A stretch of 64,000 nt of DNA, from contig CM034126.1 of assembly GCA_019914995.1 (NCBI GenBank), forward strand, positions 14,761,001-14,825,000. The letters are read 5' to 3'. The position numbers and the translations under genes are program-made. Below, piece by piece: positions 48,350 to 60,600 of the stretch. Within the stretch, counting starts at the first letter, position 1. Each line of letters starts with the position of its first letter. A model generated the notes under the pieces. The model had not been told where the DNA came from and searched no databases. It was given only the letters and a program-made list of their open reading frames with translations. Source of the stretch: Acanthochlamys bracteata (Eukaryota; Streptophyta; Magnoliopsida; Pandanales; Velloziaceae).

Positions 48350-51300
48350 CTAGGGGGTGAAAGCTGGTTCTTGTACTGCTGAATCAGCAGACTGCTGGAG
48401 GGCAGGGTTCACAGGAAACAACTCGCACTGTGCTCTATGCGCCATGAGCAAATCTGCGAGCACTAGTGCAACCATTGCTTCTACCATGGGTACAGCTGCA
48501 AAAGCATGGTTCATTATGCTCAATCCAATTCAAATTGTGTGAACAAACAGCAAGTCTCACTGAGATGGCAAGAATAAATGTCCAAAATTTAGGGCATACC
48601 CCGAGGAACCACACAAGGGTCATGGCGCCCCCTGGCAATAAGCTCAGTTTCTTCCCGCTCTCTGGTAACAGTGCTCTGCTTTTTCTGCAGATCCAAAAAT
48701 AATTTATTTCACCAAGTTAAATCAGAACATATACAAAGACCAGTCTGTGCTGAGGATATCTATTGGCAGAGACGAAGACAATCCAAGAAGACCCTTCCAC
48801 CTGTGTATTTAGCATAGCACTTGCACATTACTACATTTTCCTTGGGAATTACTCAACATTGAGTTCCTAATATACGTTTTCTATATATTACCTAAAGTTC
48901 AAACATGTTATCGTAATCGTTAGTCTTGATTTTGATCTCCACACAAACGCAAAAGAAAACTGATGCAATAAATAGTTTTTACCCCTATAGTGGAGGTTGG
49001 CTTAAAAGCTATTCTCATGTATATGGTTTCTCCATTGGAGATTCCTCCCTGCACATAATGAGCAAAGTCCTTCATAAGATTGGAGTTCACTACAATATGT
49101 ATGACAACTACAAAAATCGGACAAAACATGAGATGAACCTGTATGCCACCAGAACGATTTGTTCTTGTTCTAACATTTTCGCTTTCATCAATATAAAACT
49201 CATCATTGTGCTCACTTCCGGTCAGAAGTGTACCTGCATAAATTAGTTAGCAGATTATATGACACAACACTGAGTTGAATATGAGACTTTATGCACCAAA
49301 AAGGTAGAACTACTAAATTTTAGTACATGCACAAATGGCTTTAAGTATCGCATGGATACTATTTTGCTACCTGCCTGCATCATAAGAGTAAGGAATTCTG
49401 GTTTAGTAAAGTAACAAGTCAACAGACGGTTGAAAGCTGCCATAGAAATATTAAGTTGTAATGAATTTAGTTTCAAAACTGTGTTTCCATGTTCTAACCA
49501 ATAACAAATTTTATGGCTATACGAAAATCAATATCTTACTGGTTAGATATAAAGAATGTTAACAAACTTCATCTACAAGGGATATCAGGGATATCTGCCA
49601 TCCAAGGGATGTCTGCACATTGACTTTAAATGATAGCATATTTTAATGAGGTGTACTTTTGGCAAGAAGGACAATCATGTTTCACCAGAAGCATCTGGAT
49701 GTACCTGCAAATCCGCTACCAAACTCAAATCCTTTGGTGGCAGGCAATGACAACATGGCTTTTGCCAGATTAGCCTCGAGCTTGTCAAAAACTGGACAGC
49801 CCAAACCCTGATAAAATTTAGTGCTGTTTGGTTAATAGCTAAGAACAATTCGAATGGTTGCAGTATATTAGACAGGAATGCAACATATACTACTACTCCA
49901 AAAAGCTCTAGGTAATGCAAGAATGAGAAATGCACTTACACGAGGAACATTTCTTGCGATACATGTCACAACACCACCAACAGAATCCCCACGAACACGA
50001 ACGGCATCGATTGCCTCAATCATCTTTTGAGCATATTCAGGGTGTGGACACCTAACAATGTTATCTTCTATCTGGAAAATTAATCATACTAAAAATTAAC
50101 CACTGCACAAAGCACTTATATAGGATTATTTACTGAAATGGGGAATCGCACACCTGTTGAAGAGTAACCGTCTCATGGTCAACAACTCCTTCAGGAAGCA
50201 CAACTTTATGCACTTGAGATACATAAGCTAGAATCTGCAAGGAAAATAATTAACTTTTAAAACACAAACAGGATGGGTTAAAAATGACTTTTAGGAACTC
50301 ACAAAATTATGGATATACGCATTCTAGAGCATTATCCCTTCTTGATATCCGTAGTTAAGCCCTGTCGATGCTATGAAAACTTAGGAAAGATGTACATTAG
50401 AAATTAGGTATGCATCTTCTTGTCCTAATGCTAGTGAAATGTTGAATCTAGAGGATGGCATGATTCCAAGACCACCAACAAGGTTGGAAGCTAAAACGAA
50501 AAGAAATTCTCAAGAATAGAAACTTTATGCAATAGCAATCATATAAAAATTTGGGACAATGCTCAATTAAACACAATAATCTGACCTAACCCTAGACAAA
50601 ATGAAACGGACAGAATGCAGAAGCTTATATGTCATTACCCAAAAGTTTAAGTATTAGTAATTAAATTCATGAAGAAAGGACTAGCAAAGAACTTGCCTCT
50701 GTTCCAGATTTCATCCCAAGAATTTTCTTTGCAACAGCCCCTGCTGCAACTCTTCCAATGGTTTCCCTTGCCGACGATCTTCCACCGCCCTACAATGTAA
50801 CTCATTTCCGTATAATCCATATGCACATAAAAATTTGCTCAGCAGTATAATCAAATCACTTGCATAGGTGTGGCATATCGCTGTGGCTTGGTTCATGAAG
50901 CCACTCACACTGGTTCACTTCAGGCGAAAGTAGCATATTAATTAAGTATAGCCATAACGAGACAAAATACCTGTACAGATCTCAATCCATATTTTGAGTC
51001 ATATGTAAAATCAGCATGAGATGGTCTGTATGCTTTAGACATTTCGCTATAGTCCTGCAGTTAACAAATAATTGCAAACTCAATGTTGTTACCAACACAC
51101 ATACAGAAAATAGAAGAGGTCACTAGATATTGAATAAGTATTATAGGCATCTAGTCAAACTTGATACTTAACAGCAGCCCACAGAAATCCTTTGTCATAG
51201 GTAAAGGATGTAGTTAGAAAATTACATCAAAGCTGTTAGCTTCAGGGTAGCGTTTGGAGTTCGGATTTTCATCCTATACTAAGGTAGTGTTTCATGAAAG

Positions 51301-52453
51301 GCAAAGAAACACAAAAGTAAAATCGGAAGCATTTATAGAAAGTAATTATTTTATGCTTGACTCACATGTCCTCTCTGATCTGTGTTCGGGACAAAAACAT
51401 GAATAGGAGTTCCTGAAGTCATTCCTGCAGCAAAATTTACTGTCAGCCTATTTCTTAAACAAGAAAGGCAATAAACTAAGAAGTATTTTTTTGGTACCAG
51501 GAGATGGAAAATGTGCTTAAAGAGAATGAAGGCAGTGTACCAACCAAAGGGCATGTCCTACCTTCAGTTACTCCTGATAAAATCTTGCAGGTATCAGTCT
51601 CTTTCCTTGGAGTAGTTATTCTACTCTGACCTGGTCTCCTGCAGTAGTAGAGTGGTTTACTGAAGTAAGACTAGTGCGAATTTGCGAGAGAAGCGAGCAC
51701 CCCTTGGACAAAACTAGTGCAGAAATACGACTGACATAAACAAAAGGTTGCTTTTCTATATAGGAAAGTTGTGAAATAAGCTTGCCTTCTATCCAGGTCA
51801 AATTGCAAATCGGCTTCAGATATAGGGATTCTAGGTGGGCATCCGCTAAGAATACATCCAACACCTCCTCCATGTGATTCTCCGAAAGTTGTAACTTGGA
51901 GGATATTTCCAAAGGTATTCCCAAGAGCTTGAACCTCTGTACTCCAAGCAGCACTCACTCATTAGTGTCATTCCAAATGCAAACCATCACTTTTTCAAAA
52001 GAGACTTTAAACCAAGTGCCATGTTAGATCAAATAAAATAATTTTTTTTGTTTCCAGCAACGAGCATGGGATGGATTAAAATTTACAAAAAAATTGGTCG
52101 AAATATGAATCCTTGCATAATAAATAGTTTATATGCATAATGCACTCTAATAGAAAAAAATATCAAAAGAGCCGACTAGCTTGTTTTGTTGCGTCTATAA
52201 TCACACAAACAGCGAACAAAACAGGAAAAAAATCGCAGAAGAGATATCTTTGAGGACAGAATTCTAGTCTAATAACAGGTGAAAAAGAAGAGTGATGAAA
52301 AGAAAGACCGAAAGATCGTTGGCGACGAGGGGAGGGCAGGCGTCGGATAGAGATCTGAACTGTGGCGGGAGTGGAGGAGAAATGCTCGCCGCCGTTGAGG
52401 AAGGGCTTCGAAGATATAGAAGCCGTAGCTGTCGTCGCCGCCGCCGCTGACAT
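48350..52453 (-). CDS. CS (aroC homologue): Chorismate synthase, chloroplastic
   Basis: It catalyses the last shikimate-pathway step, EPSP to chorismate, with reduced FMN, in plastids. Exons on the minus strand include 52453-52309, 51957-51786, 51638-51562, 51424-51366, 51054-50971, 50789-50697, 50234-50154, 50071-49940, 49807-49705, then exons near 49234-49139, 49052-48983, 48687-48594 and 48496-48350 (stop TAG). The first exon encodes a Ser/Thr/Arg-rich transit peptide ([20 protein letters not shown]). Signatures are intact: [70 protein letters not shown]. The introns after 51786 and 50697 begin with GC in an AG|GCAAG context, and frame continuity across both is exact. The remnant C-terminal tail ([15 protein letters not shown]) is variable, as in other plants. 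Confidence 0.95.
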
Positions 52454-53663
52454 CTCTTCTGTTTTCTCCGGCAATCGATCGAAGAATGAATCAATCAAAT
52501 AGAGAGAGAGAGAGAGTTTGGTGGGAAAAAAATTGAGACGACGAACAACAAATGAAGAAAGTGATAGGCACATGTATATACGTTCAGTAGAGTTTTTCTT
52601 TTCTAACTTCTTATTTTACATTTCTTACTAAAATTTTAAAAATATAAAATAAATTTACGTCGTAATATATTTATTAATTATTTTTATTATTTTTTTAAAT
52701 AAAAGAAATAAAATTTATTTTAAAAAAATTTTAAAATATTTTTTTAAAAAAAAAAGTTTAACAAACACTCTAAAATATCTAAATATATCGGTTAACCGAC
52801 CTACCCGAACCAGATTAGATCACACTGAGCCAAAACTGGATCAGACAGATTGGTCCGCCTTTGAACCGAACAGATTTCTTTCTTATTATTCTCGCTGATG
52901 TTCGGTTCGATTCTCACAGAACACCTTCTCTGACTCGGTCAGGTCAAATAGAGCAGAGACTTAAAATATATATATATACACACATATATTCATCGTCATC
53001 TCAATCTCTTCTTATCACCACAACCAGGAAGAAAGTAAGTAGCCCCACCACTTCTTTTATCTTCTTTTTTTCTTTTTTTTGGTTGCTTGTTGCCTTTCAA
53101 GTTTCAAGACCAACCAAACCAACAGCCCTCCCTCCATTATCCCTCACGCTGGAAGTAAAAAGCCTGCTTTAAACTTCAGAGAGCTAATGTCATGTACCAC
53201 AATGATGAACAACAAAACCAAACAGTTGTTACAAAGCTGAGCAGCACCCTTTACAACAACATTGAATTTACAGCACTCAGCATTACACAATAGACACCAG
53301 CTGTTCATCAAAAGGAGATTTCTCCTCCTGCACACCCCTGAATTCATGAAACAATCACTTACATAAACCTTCACATAGACTGTTACAACAACGACGACGA
53401 TGGTGGCAAAGCCTCAAAGCTTCATTCTGCTATGTCGGTTTGGCTATACACCATAAGTAAATACCATAATATCTATGATGCATATATGTATGTACTCCAT
53501 ATATTACCAGGTCATAACAACTTCCAAGCAAACAGTATCGACTGATTTTACAGGAACCAAACCCTTGCATTTATAAACACAAGTTTGTGATAATACCTAT
53601 GCCCCTTTAGTTATTTAAGGATACCAAAGCATGTCGAAGCTTAGCAGCACACATACATTGCCA
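52454..53663. other. Chorismate synthase upstream region and 3' flank of the RING E3 gene
   Basis: Just upstream of the chorismate synthase ATG is a (GA)n leader tract (52501-52514), then an AT-rich block (52605-52760). Downstream DNA to 53663 includes a TA dinucleotide run (52968-52978) and probably the 3' UTR of the minus-strand RING gene. A GGTTCGATTC at 52903-52912 resembles a tRNA T-loop but has no tRNA around it. Confidence 0.5.
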
Positions 53664-56600
53664 TCACAGATTACCCTCTTGTTGTTCTCCATCTCCATTG
53701 TTTACCTTTATCTCTAACAGCCGCTCGACCGGCTGCCTGCATATAGGGCACCGATTTGTCTGATACCTTAGGACCTTCGCACAGCTGCTGCACATGCACT
53801 GCAATCACCAAGTCAAAAGGTCACCATGCCTTAAGTGTGATATCATGAGAACACACCAAATTTTATGTGTTCTTCAACATAGTTTTTTATACAATGATAC
53901 TATAACCATACTACATCAAAGACTCTTGTACCCTTTTTCACACATCACTAAGAAACAGCTACTACTTTCATAATTATATCTACTACTGTCTAAAAAATTT
54001 ATAGCTCACGTACAGTACTCGATCACACAAAATATTTCTTATGGTTTCTACTAAAGAATTTTCTGAGAAAAGACATGTGGAACAATTCATAGGATACTAT
54101 CATATTAGAATGAGTTCATTATGCCTAAGGGGATGACCTGAACTTACCATGTGCCTGCAAGGAAGTACAGTGGTATCTCTTGGCTCTGACAAGCATATCA
54201 CACATTCTTTACCAGGATCATTTCCATCAACATTGTTGTCAACAGAATTGCCTATCCCATAGATCTCCTGAAGTTCATATCTAGTTCCGCCAACCCACAA
54301 TATCTGCTTCATAACTCTGACCTGATATTCACCATTCTCTTTCTTCTCAAACACAGCCTGTGTTATTTGTGAGTTTGGACTCCTAATCTGTTGGTCATCT
54401 CCTGCATGCTCTTGCTCAGATGGAGAAGATTCTGCTTTAACTGCTAATGGATATACCTCCATCTCGCCCTCTTTTAGCAGTTCTGACTCCTCAAAATTTG
54501 AAAAGTCAATTCCTGTGCCTGAAGGTTGCCTAAACTTCTGACCAAGGCCCTCCTTGAAGGATACTGTCACAGGTGGAAGCACGCTTTCCTTCATGGGTGA
54601 CAGATTGCAGTCAATGCCTTCTTTTGCAAAGAAAACGACAGTGATGCTGCCAAGAAGAAAGAAAAGTGTATCCTCATTACAAATTTGTCAAGGAGGAGCA
54701 AGCAAACAATTACAGATTCACTTGGATGATAAAACAATATAAATCATCTGGTACACAAACAATTAAGCATAACGATAGATACAATAGCATTATATGATAG
54801 CAATAGACACTTACGATGTACTTTAATATAACTTAAAGCTACAACAAAGTGCCGCAGGTGCCACTTTGCACTTCAAGTTCCACAAAAAGTTCAGTAATAT
54901 TATGAATTTAGAGCTACTTACGAGACAATATAAAATACGACACATGCAGCAGAAGCATGAACAAAATCTTGCATGGCTGGAACTGGGACAGTCCAAATGA
55001 AAAAGGAAAAAAGAAGGTCACTGTTGCAGAAGATTGAAACTCAAACAAAATCTTTTTTACAAGTCATAACAATTTGACATACATGTTTTACAGGAAAGGG
55101 GCAGGAATTGGTTAAGCTAAATGCAAAGAAAGTCAAAGAAGAATTGTAAGAAATATGGTTAACTTGAATCTTAACTCGAAAACCACATCAGGAAGTCAGT
55201 TGAGAATAGAGCATTATATTAATTCTTCCATGGTTAAAAACTCCAGGTAGAATAACCATCAGCTATAGGCATTGAGGTAAATAAGGCATAAGCCCACGGG
55301 ATTTGGCTATCAATTGATTTCACTGAAACTGATTGTAAGTATAACAATTAGATCTAACCAAGAGCATACTGCCTAGTCCGCACAAGAAGCTATAACTTTG
55401 AGGAGTTTAAACAAAAGAAGATTGGAAAATGGAGAAAACAAAGCAGCCGTTTAAACTTAAGTGAATGGGACATGATTGATACTTCTATTTACTCTCATCT
55501 AATGACATGGATCAACTAGAATTAAAATATTGACAATACTATTTTGATGAGATATAAACTGACAAATCTGAATCATCTAGACAAAAAACAATCAAATTTA
55601 AAATTATTAAAAAAAATAAATTTATGAGAGATTTTTTTAATGAGATAAAGAGTGAAGTTCTATCTGAAAAGACTTGTTCAAGTGGACAAGAATATAAGTT
55701 CAGTACAAAAGTCTCTCAATGAACCAAACCTGGATACATAAAGAGTAGAACAAGCTAGGTCTTTCTCTATGTCAATGGATATAGCAACAATATTCTCCAC
55801 TAAAACCGACCTATAATCACTCTACCACAAATATTTGTCTCACATAGGTCCTTGTTGAGAGAACTTTCAAAATTGGCGCATAATATTGGAGATTTAGTCA
55901 TTAAAAATGCCGAAACAAAGTTTCACATCCAGAATATATATACTGAAGTTGATTAAGATGCCAACCAAGGGCTAAGTCAAGCAGTTTATATACTATGTTG
56001 ACCATCCTATAGATCTAGCATACAAGGTCTTCCATCCAAATCTCAGACCATCTTCCATTTAAATACCTACTGGAATTAATGTCCGGAAGAGTCACATTCT
56101 CCATGCAATTAATCAAACGAACGGAAAGCTAATCTACCATAGTCTAAACCCTTCCCTCTTTTTTCTCCCACTTTCACACAATTCAACTCTTGGAGATTAT
56201 TGGCAACCTTTCCGTGCATGTTGAAGATGTAGATCTGACTCAATCACCTTTAGACAAAACCAAATTCAATAAATATATCATCAGCAGATAAAGAGACCTT
56301 GCCAGGCTCCAAGTCAACCAACCAACAAACTAAGGAGCAGGTCAATTGCCATCTACGCATTGATCAGTCTACGTTAAGGAAGATGCAAATTTGTAGGCAT
56401 CTAAAGCATAAAAAGAAAACAATATCCCATGAATTGTCAAACTATACCATGCCAAGCTGGTACTAAATCTGTTACTAAGTATTAGCAGTCAAAGTCATCC
56501 AAAAAGCTTGGAAGAGAAGAAAAAGACGATAACTTTATACCACCCATCTACCGTCGCGTCGAACGTAAAAGAAACCAAGAACTTCCCAGGGTTCTGCTCA

Positions 56601-57052
56601 TCGGGCTCAATCCTCAGGGTCTCCTTCTTAAGATTAACATCATTCCGTATGGTGACCGCCTTCTGGTGATCCACATACGGAGCGGGCGTCGTAGGAGGGG
56701 GTGGTAGCGGGTATCGCCCGCTCCATCCTGCATGCGGTGGTGGGGGGTAGTGGTGGTGGTCCGCACCACCCCTGTGGTGGTGGTCGAACGGCGCCGGAAG
56801 CGGAACGGGCATAGTAGGTGGCGTCGGCGGGTAGTAGCCGCCGTATTGTGGGTAGTAGCCCGGCGGGCTCGGGTTGGGGTACTGAGGAGGATACGGCGTC
56901 GCAGCAGCGAAAACGTAACGGTTCCCAGCCGACGGAGCAGGAGGTGGCGTTAGAGCTTCACCCTGCTGCTGCGGAGGAGGCGGAGAGACAGCCGGGTGGT
57001 TGGCGGAGGAGTTACGCCGGCGGCCTGAGCCTGAACTACCTGTATTTCCCAT
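53664..57052 (-). CDS. LOG2/LUL-like: RING-type E3 ubiquitin ligase, LOG2/LUL family
   Basis: LOG2-like ligases ubiquitinate membrane-associated targets. Three exons: 57052-56544, 54646-54148, 53798-53664 (stop TGA); 380 residues, close to the usual 360-390. The start is placed at MGNTGSSG because Gly2 after Met fits the N-myristoylation of this family; an in-frame ATG 36 bp upstream would abolish it. Residues about 10-140 are Pro/Tyr/His-rich ([20 protein letters not shown]). Then comes the conserved DAR2/MUL domain ([56 protein letters not shown]). The C-terminal RING is C3HC4-like: [25 protein letters not shown]. Intron 1 is long (about 1.9 kb) with no recognisable insert. Confidence 0.94.
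54647..56543 (-). other. Long first intron of the RING E3 gene
   Basis: About 1.9 kb, AT-rich, donor GATGG|GTGG and acceptor ctgccaag-type (TTGGCAG). I looked for transposon ends and nested genes and found none that could be supported. Confidence 0.6.
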
Positions 57053-57673
57053 AGAAAAGAAAATGGATTCAGGGGATCTGGAAATCACATAAAAATGGAA
57101 TTCTTGCTTTTCTTTCTTCAGATTATTCTCTCCTTTCGCTGCCGCTGCTTTTTGACTATGCTCTGCTTCTTTTTGCTAATGCCTTTTTTTTACTATTAAT
57201 ATTCTTATTATTGAATTAAAGCATGCATTGTTTTTTATTGAAAATATAAAAATAATAATGGAGGGGTGGCGTAAATATCCACCCAACCAAATTAGACGCG
57301 CATTTTAACACACGTACATAATAACCAAAACCAAGTTGTAGTTTATGTTTATTACAACTACTAACAAAAACCCTCTCTCTATCTCTCTGTGTCTCACGCT
57401 CTCACTCAGCTATGAATAATTTAAGAGAAGAAAAAAGATAAGACTGGCAATAATAATCTTTTTTTAAATTTATTTCAAAAGGCCGCGCAGATGTGTCACA
57501 GCACAGAACAAATTATTTTTATATTCATGCTATAATCATATTATTTTTCCTTCTGACGGACCATCGAATGTTATTTGTTTGTTTGTAATAAAATAAGGAT
57601 CTATGATCCGTGGAAGAGGCTTGGACTCTCCATGCATCTGTTCCACTTATCTGCAACAGCAGCAGTTTTCCGA
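57053..57673. other. RING gene promoter and beta-galactosidase 3' flank
   Basis: Upstream of the RING ATG: a leader with CT-rich sequence (57090-57150) and AT-rich core. The distal half includes a probable leader or promoter CT tract (57371-57389) and the 3' UTR of the minus-strand beta-galactosidase. No other gene is seen. Confidence 0.5.
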
Positions 57674-60600
57674 TCACAGACAAACAGCTTCTACGGCAAG
57701 GCTCTTTGTGACTCCTCTGCACGGTTCTCCGAACGTCTTAGTTGATACTGCAACTCTGCAGCTCTTTGACCCTATACAGGCCTACACAATAATTTCAGAA
57801 AAGGAAATTCAAGACATTAGATAGCATGTAGAAATCGTTAAACAGAAACACCATAGGCATGGCTCATACCTCCTGGACAACAGCAAGGGCACTGGCGCTA
57901 CTGCATTTCCCATGGCTGTAAGCACCACAGCTACCTTGTGGGGTTCCGAAGCTTGCGAATTTAATAGATGATATCTTTTGGTCTGGGTGCGGGCACTCCA
58001 AGTGAAGCATTGCCCTCGGTTTCCCTCCACTTTGTTGCAAGTTCCACGAATCCAAGAGGGTTGGATGCGTTTCAGATACATGCGCGCATAAGTTCCCAAT
58101 CTCTCTTGTTGTGAATGATATCTGTGTTGGATCCCCTCCAATCTCTTCAAACAAGACTAACGAATTGGTGCCCGGCTGAAGAAAAGATCGAGGAACATGA
58201 TATCTGTGGAAAAAAATAAATCAATTTAAAAACTGATATCTGATAGTTGTTGCGGTAGGGAAATGACACCTACGAACTTGGAGGGAGTTAAAAGCCACTT
58301 TAGCTCATAAAACACAACAGTTAGGAAAACTTGGATGCTCACAATGTCTGAGATGGCTGTCCACAGCCTTTCACACATTTACTTGAGCTAAAGCTTCCTC
58401 GCCAGTTGCAATTAGAACAGCCATTTTGTGAAGCCTTGTAAGTGGGCCAGTAGCGTCCGATGCTTTCGCCATTCACCCAAGCCTCACCCTTCCCCATTCC
58501 TGTGAAATCTATAGCCACAGGATCATTGCCCTCAGGAGCATCGAAACTTGTCTGCATTGCCATCAGAAAATGGGTGCTACTGTATTTTTCTATTTAAGTA
58601 AAAAGTAAAGGTTGGTCTTTTGGTATTACTGTATTAGTTCCTAATATATCTAGATAAATTGAAATAAATGTTGGCACTTTAATTACCTTGTACCATATTA
58701 ACGACTGATCTTTTGGCAAGGAAGAAGCTGAACTCCATTTTGATGATTCCTCTGAATTCTTGAACAGGCCTAGCTCTTCACCTTTAAGCCCTACCTACAT
58801 ATGTTAGATAGCAAGTCACTAAAACCATAGATTAGGAGACCTTTATCATAAGCTATCATATATTCAGATTGGGAACCTAATAAACCATTTTAGTCGTACT
58901 ATTTTTGTCCACCACTGTAGCAGACAACACTCTTTTCTAAACAGAATAAAGGACCTATTAAGTTGCGGTTTGCACGCATTGTTTTTTACTAAAAGCAAGC
59001 TTCTACCCCAACTTATCTCAATATCATGTAACAGAGGACTCCCACGGAAGCTATTTGCAACTTAGTAGGTCCTTTTAGCTAGGAGCATGGTCTAATAAAT
59101 TGTCTTCAAGTCAACATTATTCTATTTGATGTCTTAATGTGTAACATACAAGGACAAACCTGATATGTCCAGTCTCTTGAAGAAAGATCCACTGCACCAT
59201 TTTGCCCTTGTAGCTTGACAGGACCAGTAACTCCCGCGCCCCACAAGTCAAAAAATGCACCATAGTTCTAGTGACATATTAACAAAATTAGAGCTTCTCT
59301 TACAACTACGAGCAAAGAAAACCCACAAGTTATAATTAATTTAAATTGCTACTACAGTAGCCAGTCAAGAAAGATCATATGTCTTAATCATCTAGACGAT
59401 GCAACCTAACAATAATCCAAAACATTTAAAAGTGAGAGTGAATGAGCAAACCTGGAGACCAACAGTTGCACTTAAAAGATCAATAGTATTATTTCCTTTA
59501 GCAAGAGTTATTGGTAAACCCAGGGAAACTTTGGAACTTCCACTGTTGCCAAACCCACTGCCTGCAGCATTATCCATATGAAACAGTTATGCCACTAATT
59601 TATGGGTCACTAATTCCCTTAGCAGTTATTATAATGAATACCTGCCAACTTTCCATTTACAAATGCGTGAAGAACATGCCCAAGTGACTGCACATGTAAT
59701 CCAGTTTGATTTCCATTACTGAGATATGGCTCATCACCATTGACAACTAAGCTGCAGATAGTAAACGAATGCCAAAAAATAGTCAAGGAAACTGGCATCA
59801 ATTCAAGGAAAATAAGGGTAAGATGCATTACTGAGCCAGCTCTAACCTTAAAGAATACCAAAGATAATCGCTAGCATCAGCAGTAGTGTTAATTTGCTCA
59901 AGTAATCCAGATTTTACAAATGCATCACTCTTCGAGATTCCCACAGGTTCATTAACAAAGCTCCAATCAGATTGTATGCTGGAATCTTGATATTTCACAT
60001 TCAAGCGTGTTGTTTGAGAATTAATCTGCCACAGAAGAGAACATAAAGTAATCAATGGCAAACATATATGAGAAACAACATGTGACCGACAATCCTATAA
60101 AGTCACTAGCCTTTTATGAAGTTCCTAAGAGGACATTACATATAATGCATATGATTGTTCAGAAATTGCAAATGCTTATACAGACCAACCAACCTTTGCT
60201 GTATTGAAGACAACATTCTGGCAGTCAGGAAGGATGCTGACAGACCATGCAGGTAAAGAATATGATTTGCCATTGAAGGTGACTGTTGAATCAGACTGAG
60301 TTCCTATGTTGGCAAGAAAAGCAGCACAAGTCGACCCAGACTTATAGACATGTGCCTAATCAAAAATATCGATCAGTACAATATATTCCAGGTAAGGTAA
60401 AGGGAATATAATCCTACTAGTGACAACAAAACAATGGACCATTTGTTTTGTTGCCTAGGAAAGCAACATTAATAGTGTGCTAACAGCTTCAATAGTAATG
60501 TCAGAAATATATAGCTAATGTGTACCTCCAAGTTATTGCCCAGAGAAGTAACGGTAGGATCAGTTGCTACCATAGCTCCCTCACAGAGCTTTATTGCTTT

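Noticed and set aside
52895-52925. tRNA-like GGTTCGATTC T-loop sequence
   Set aside because: No acceptor stem, D-arm or anticodon arm can be folded around it.
54647-56543. Nested gene or transposon in the long RING-gene intron
   Set aside because: No coding pattern, terminal repeats or target duplications seen.
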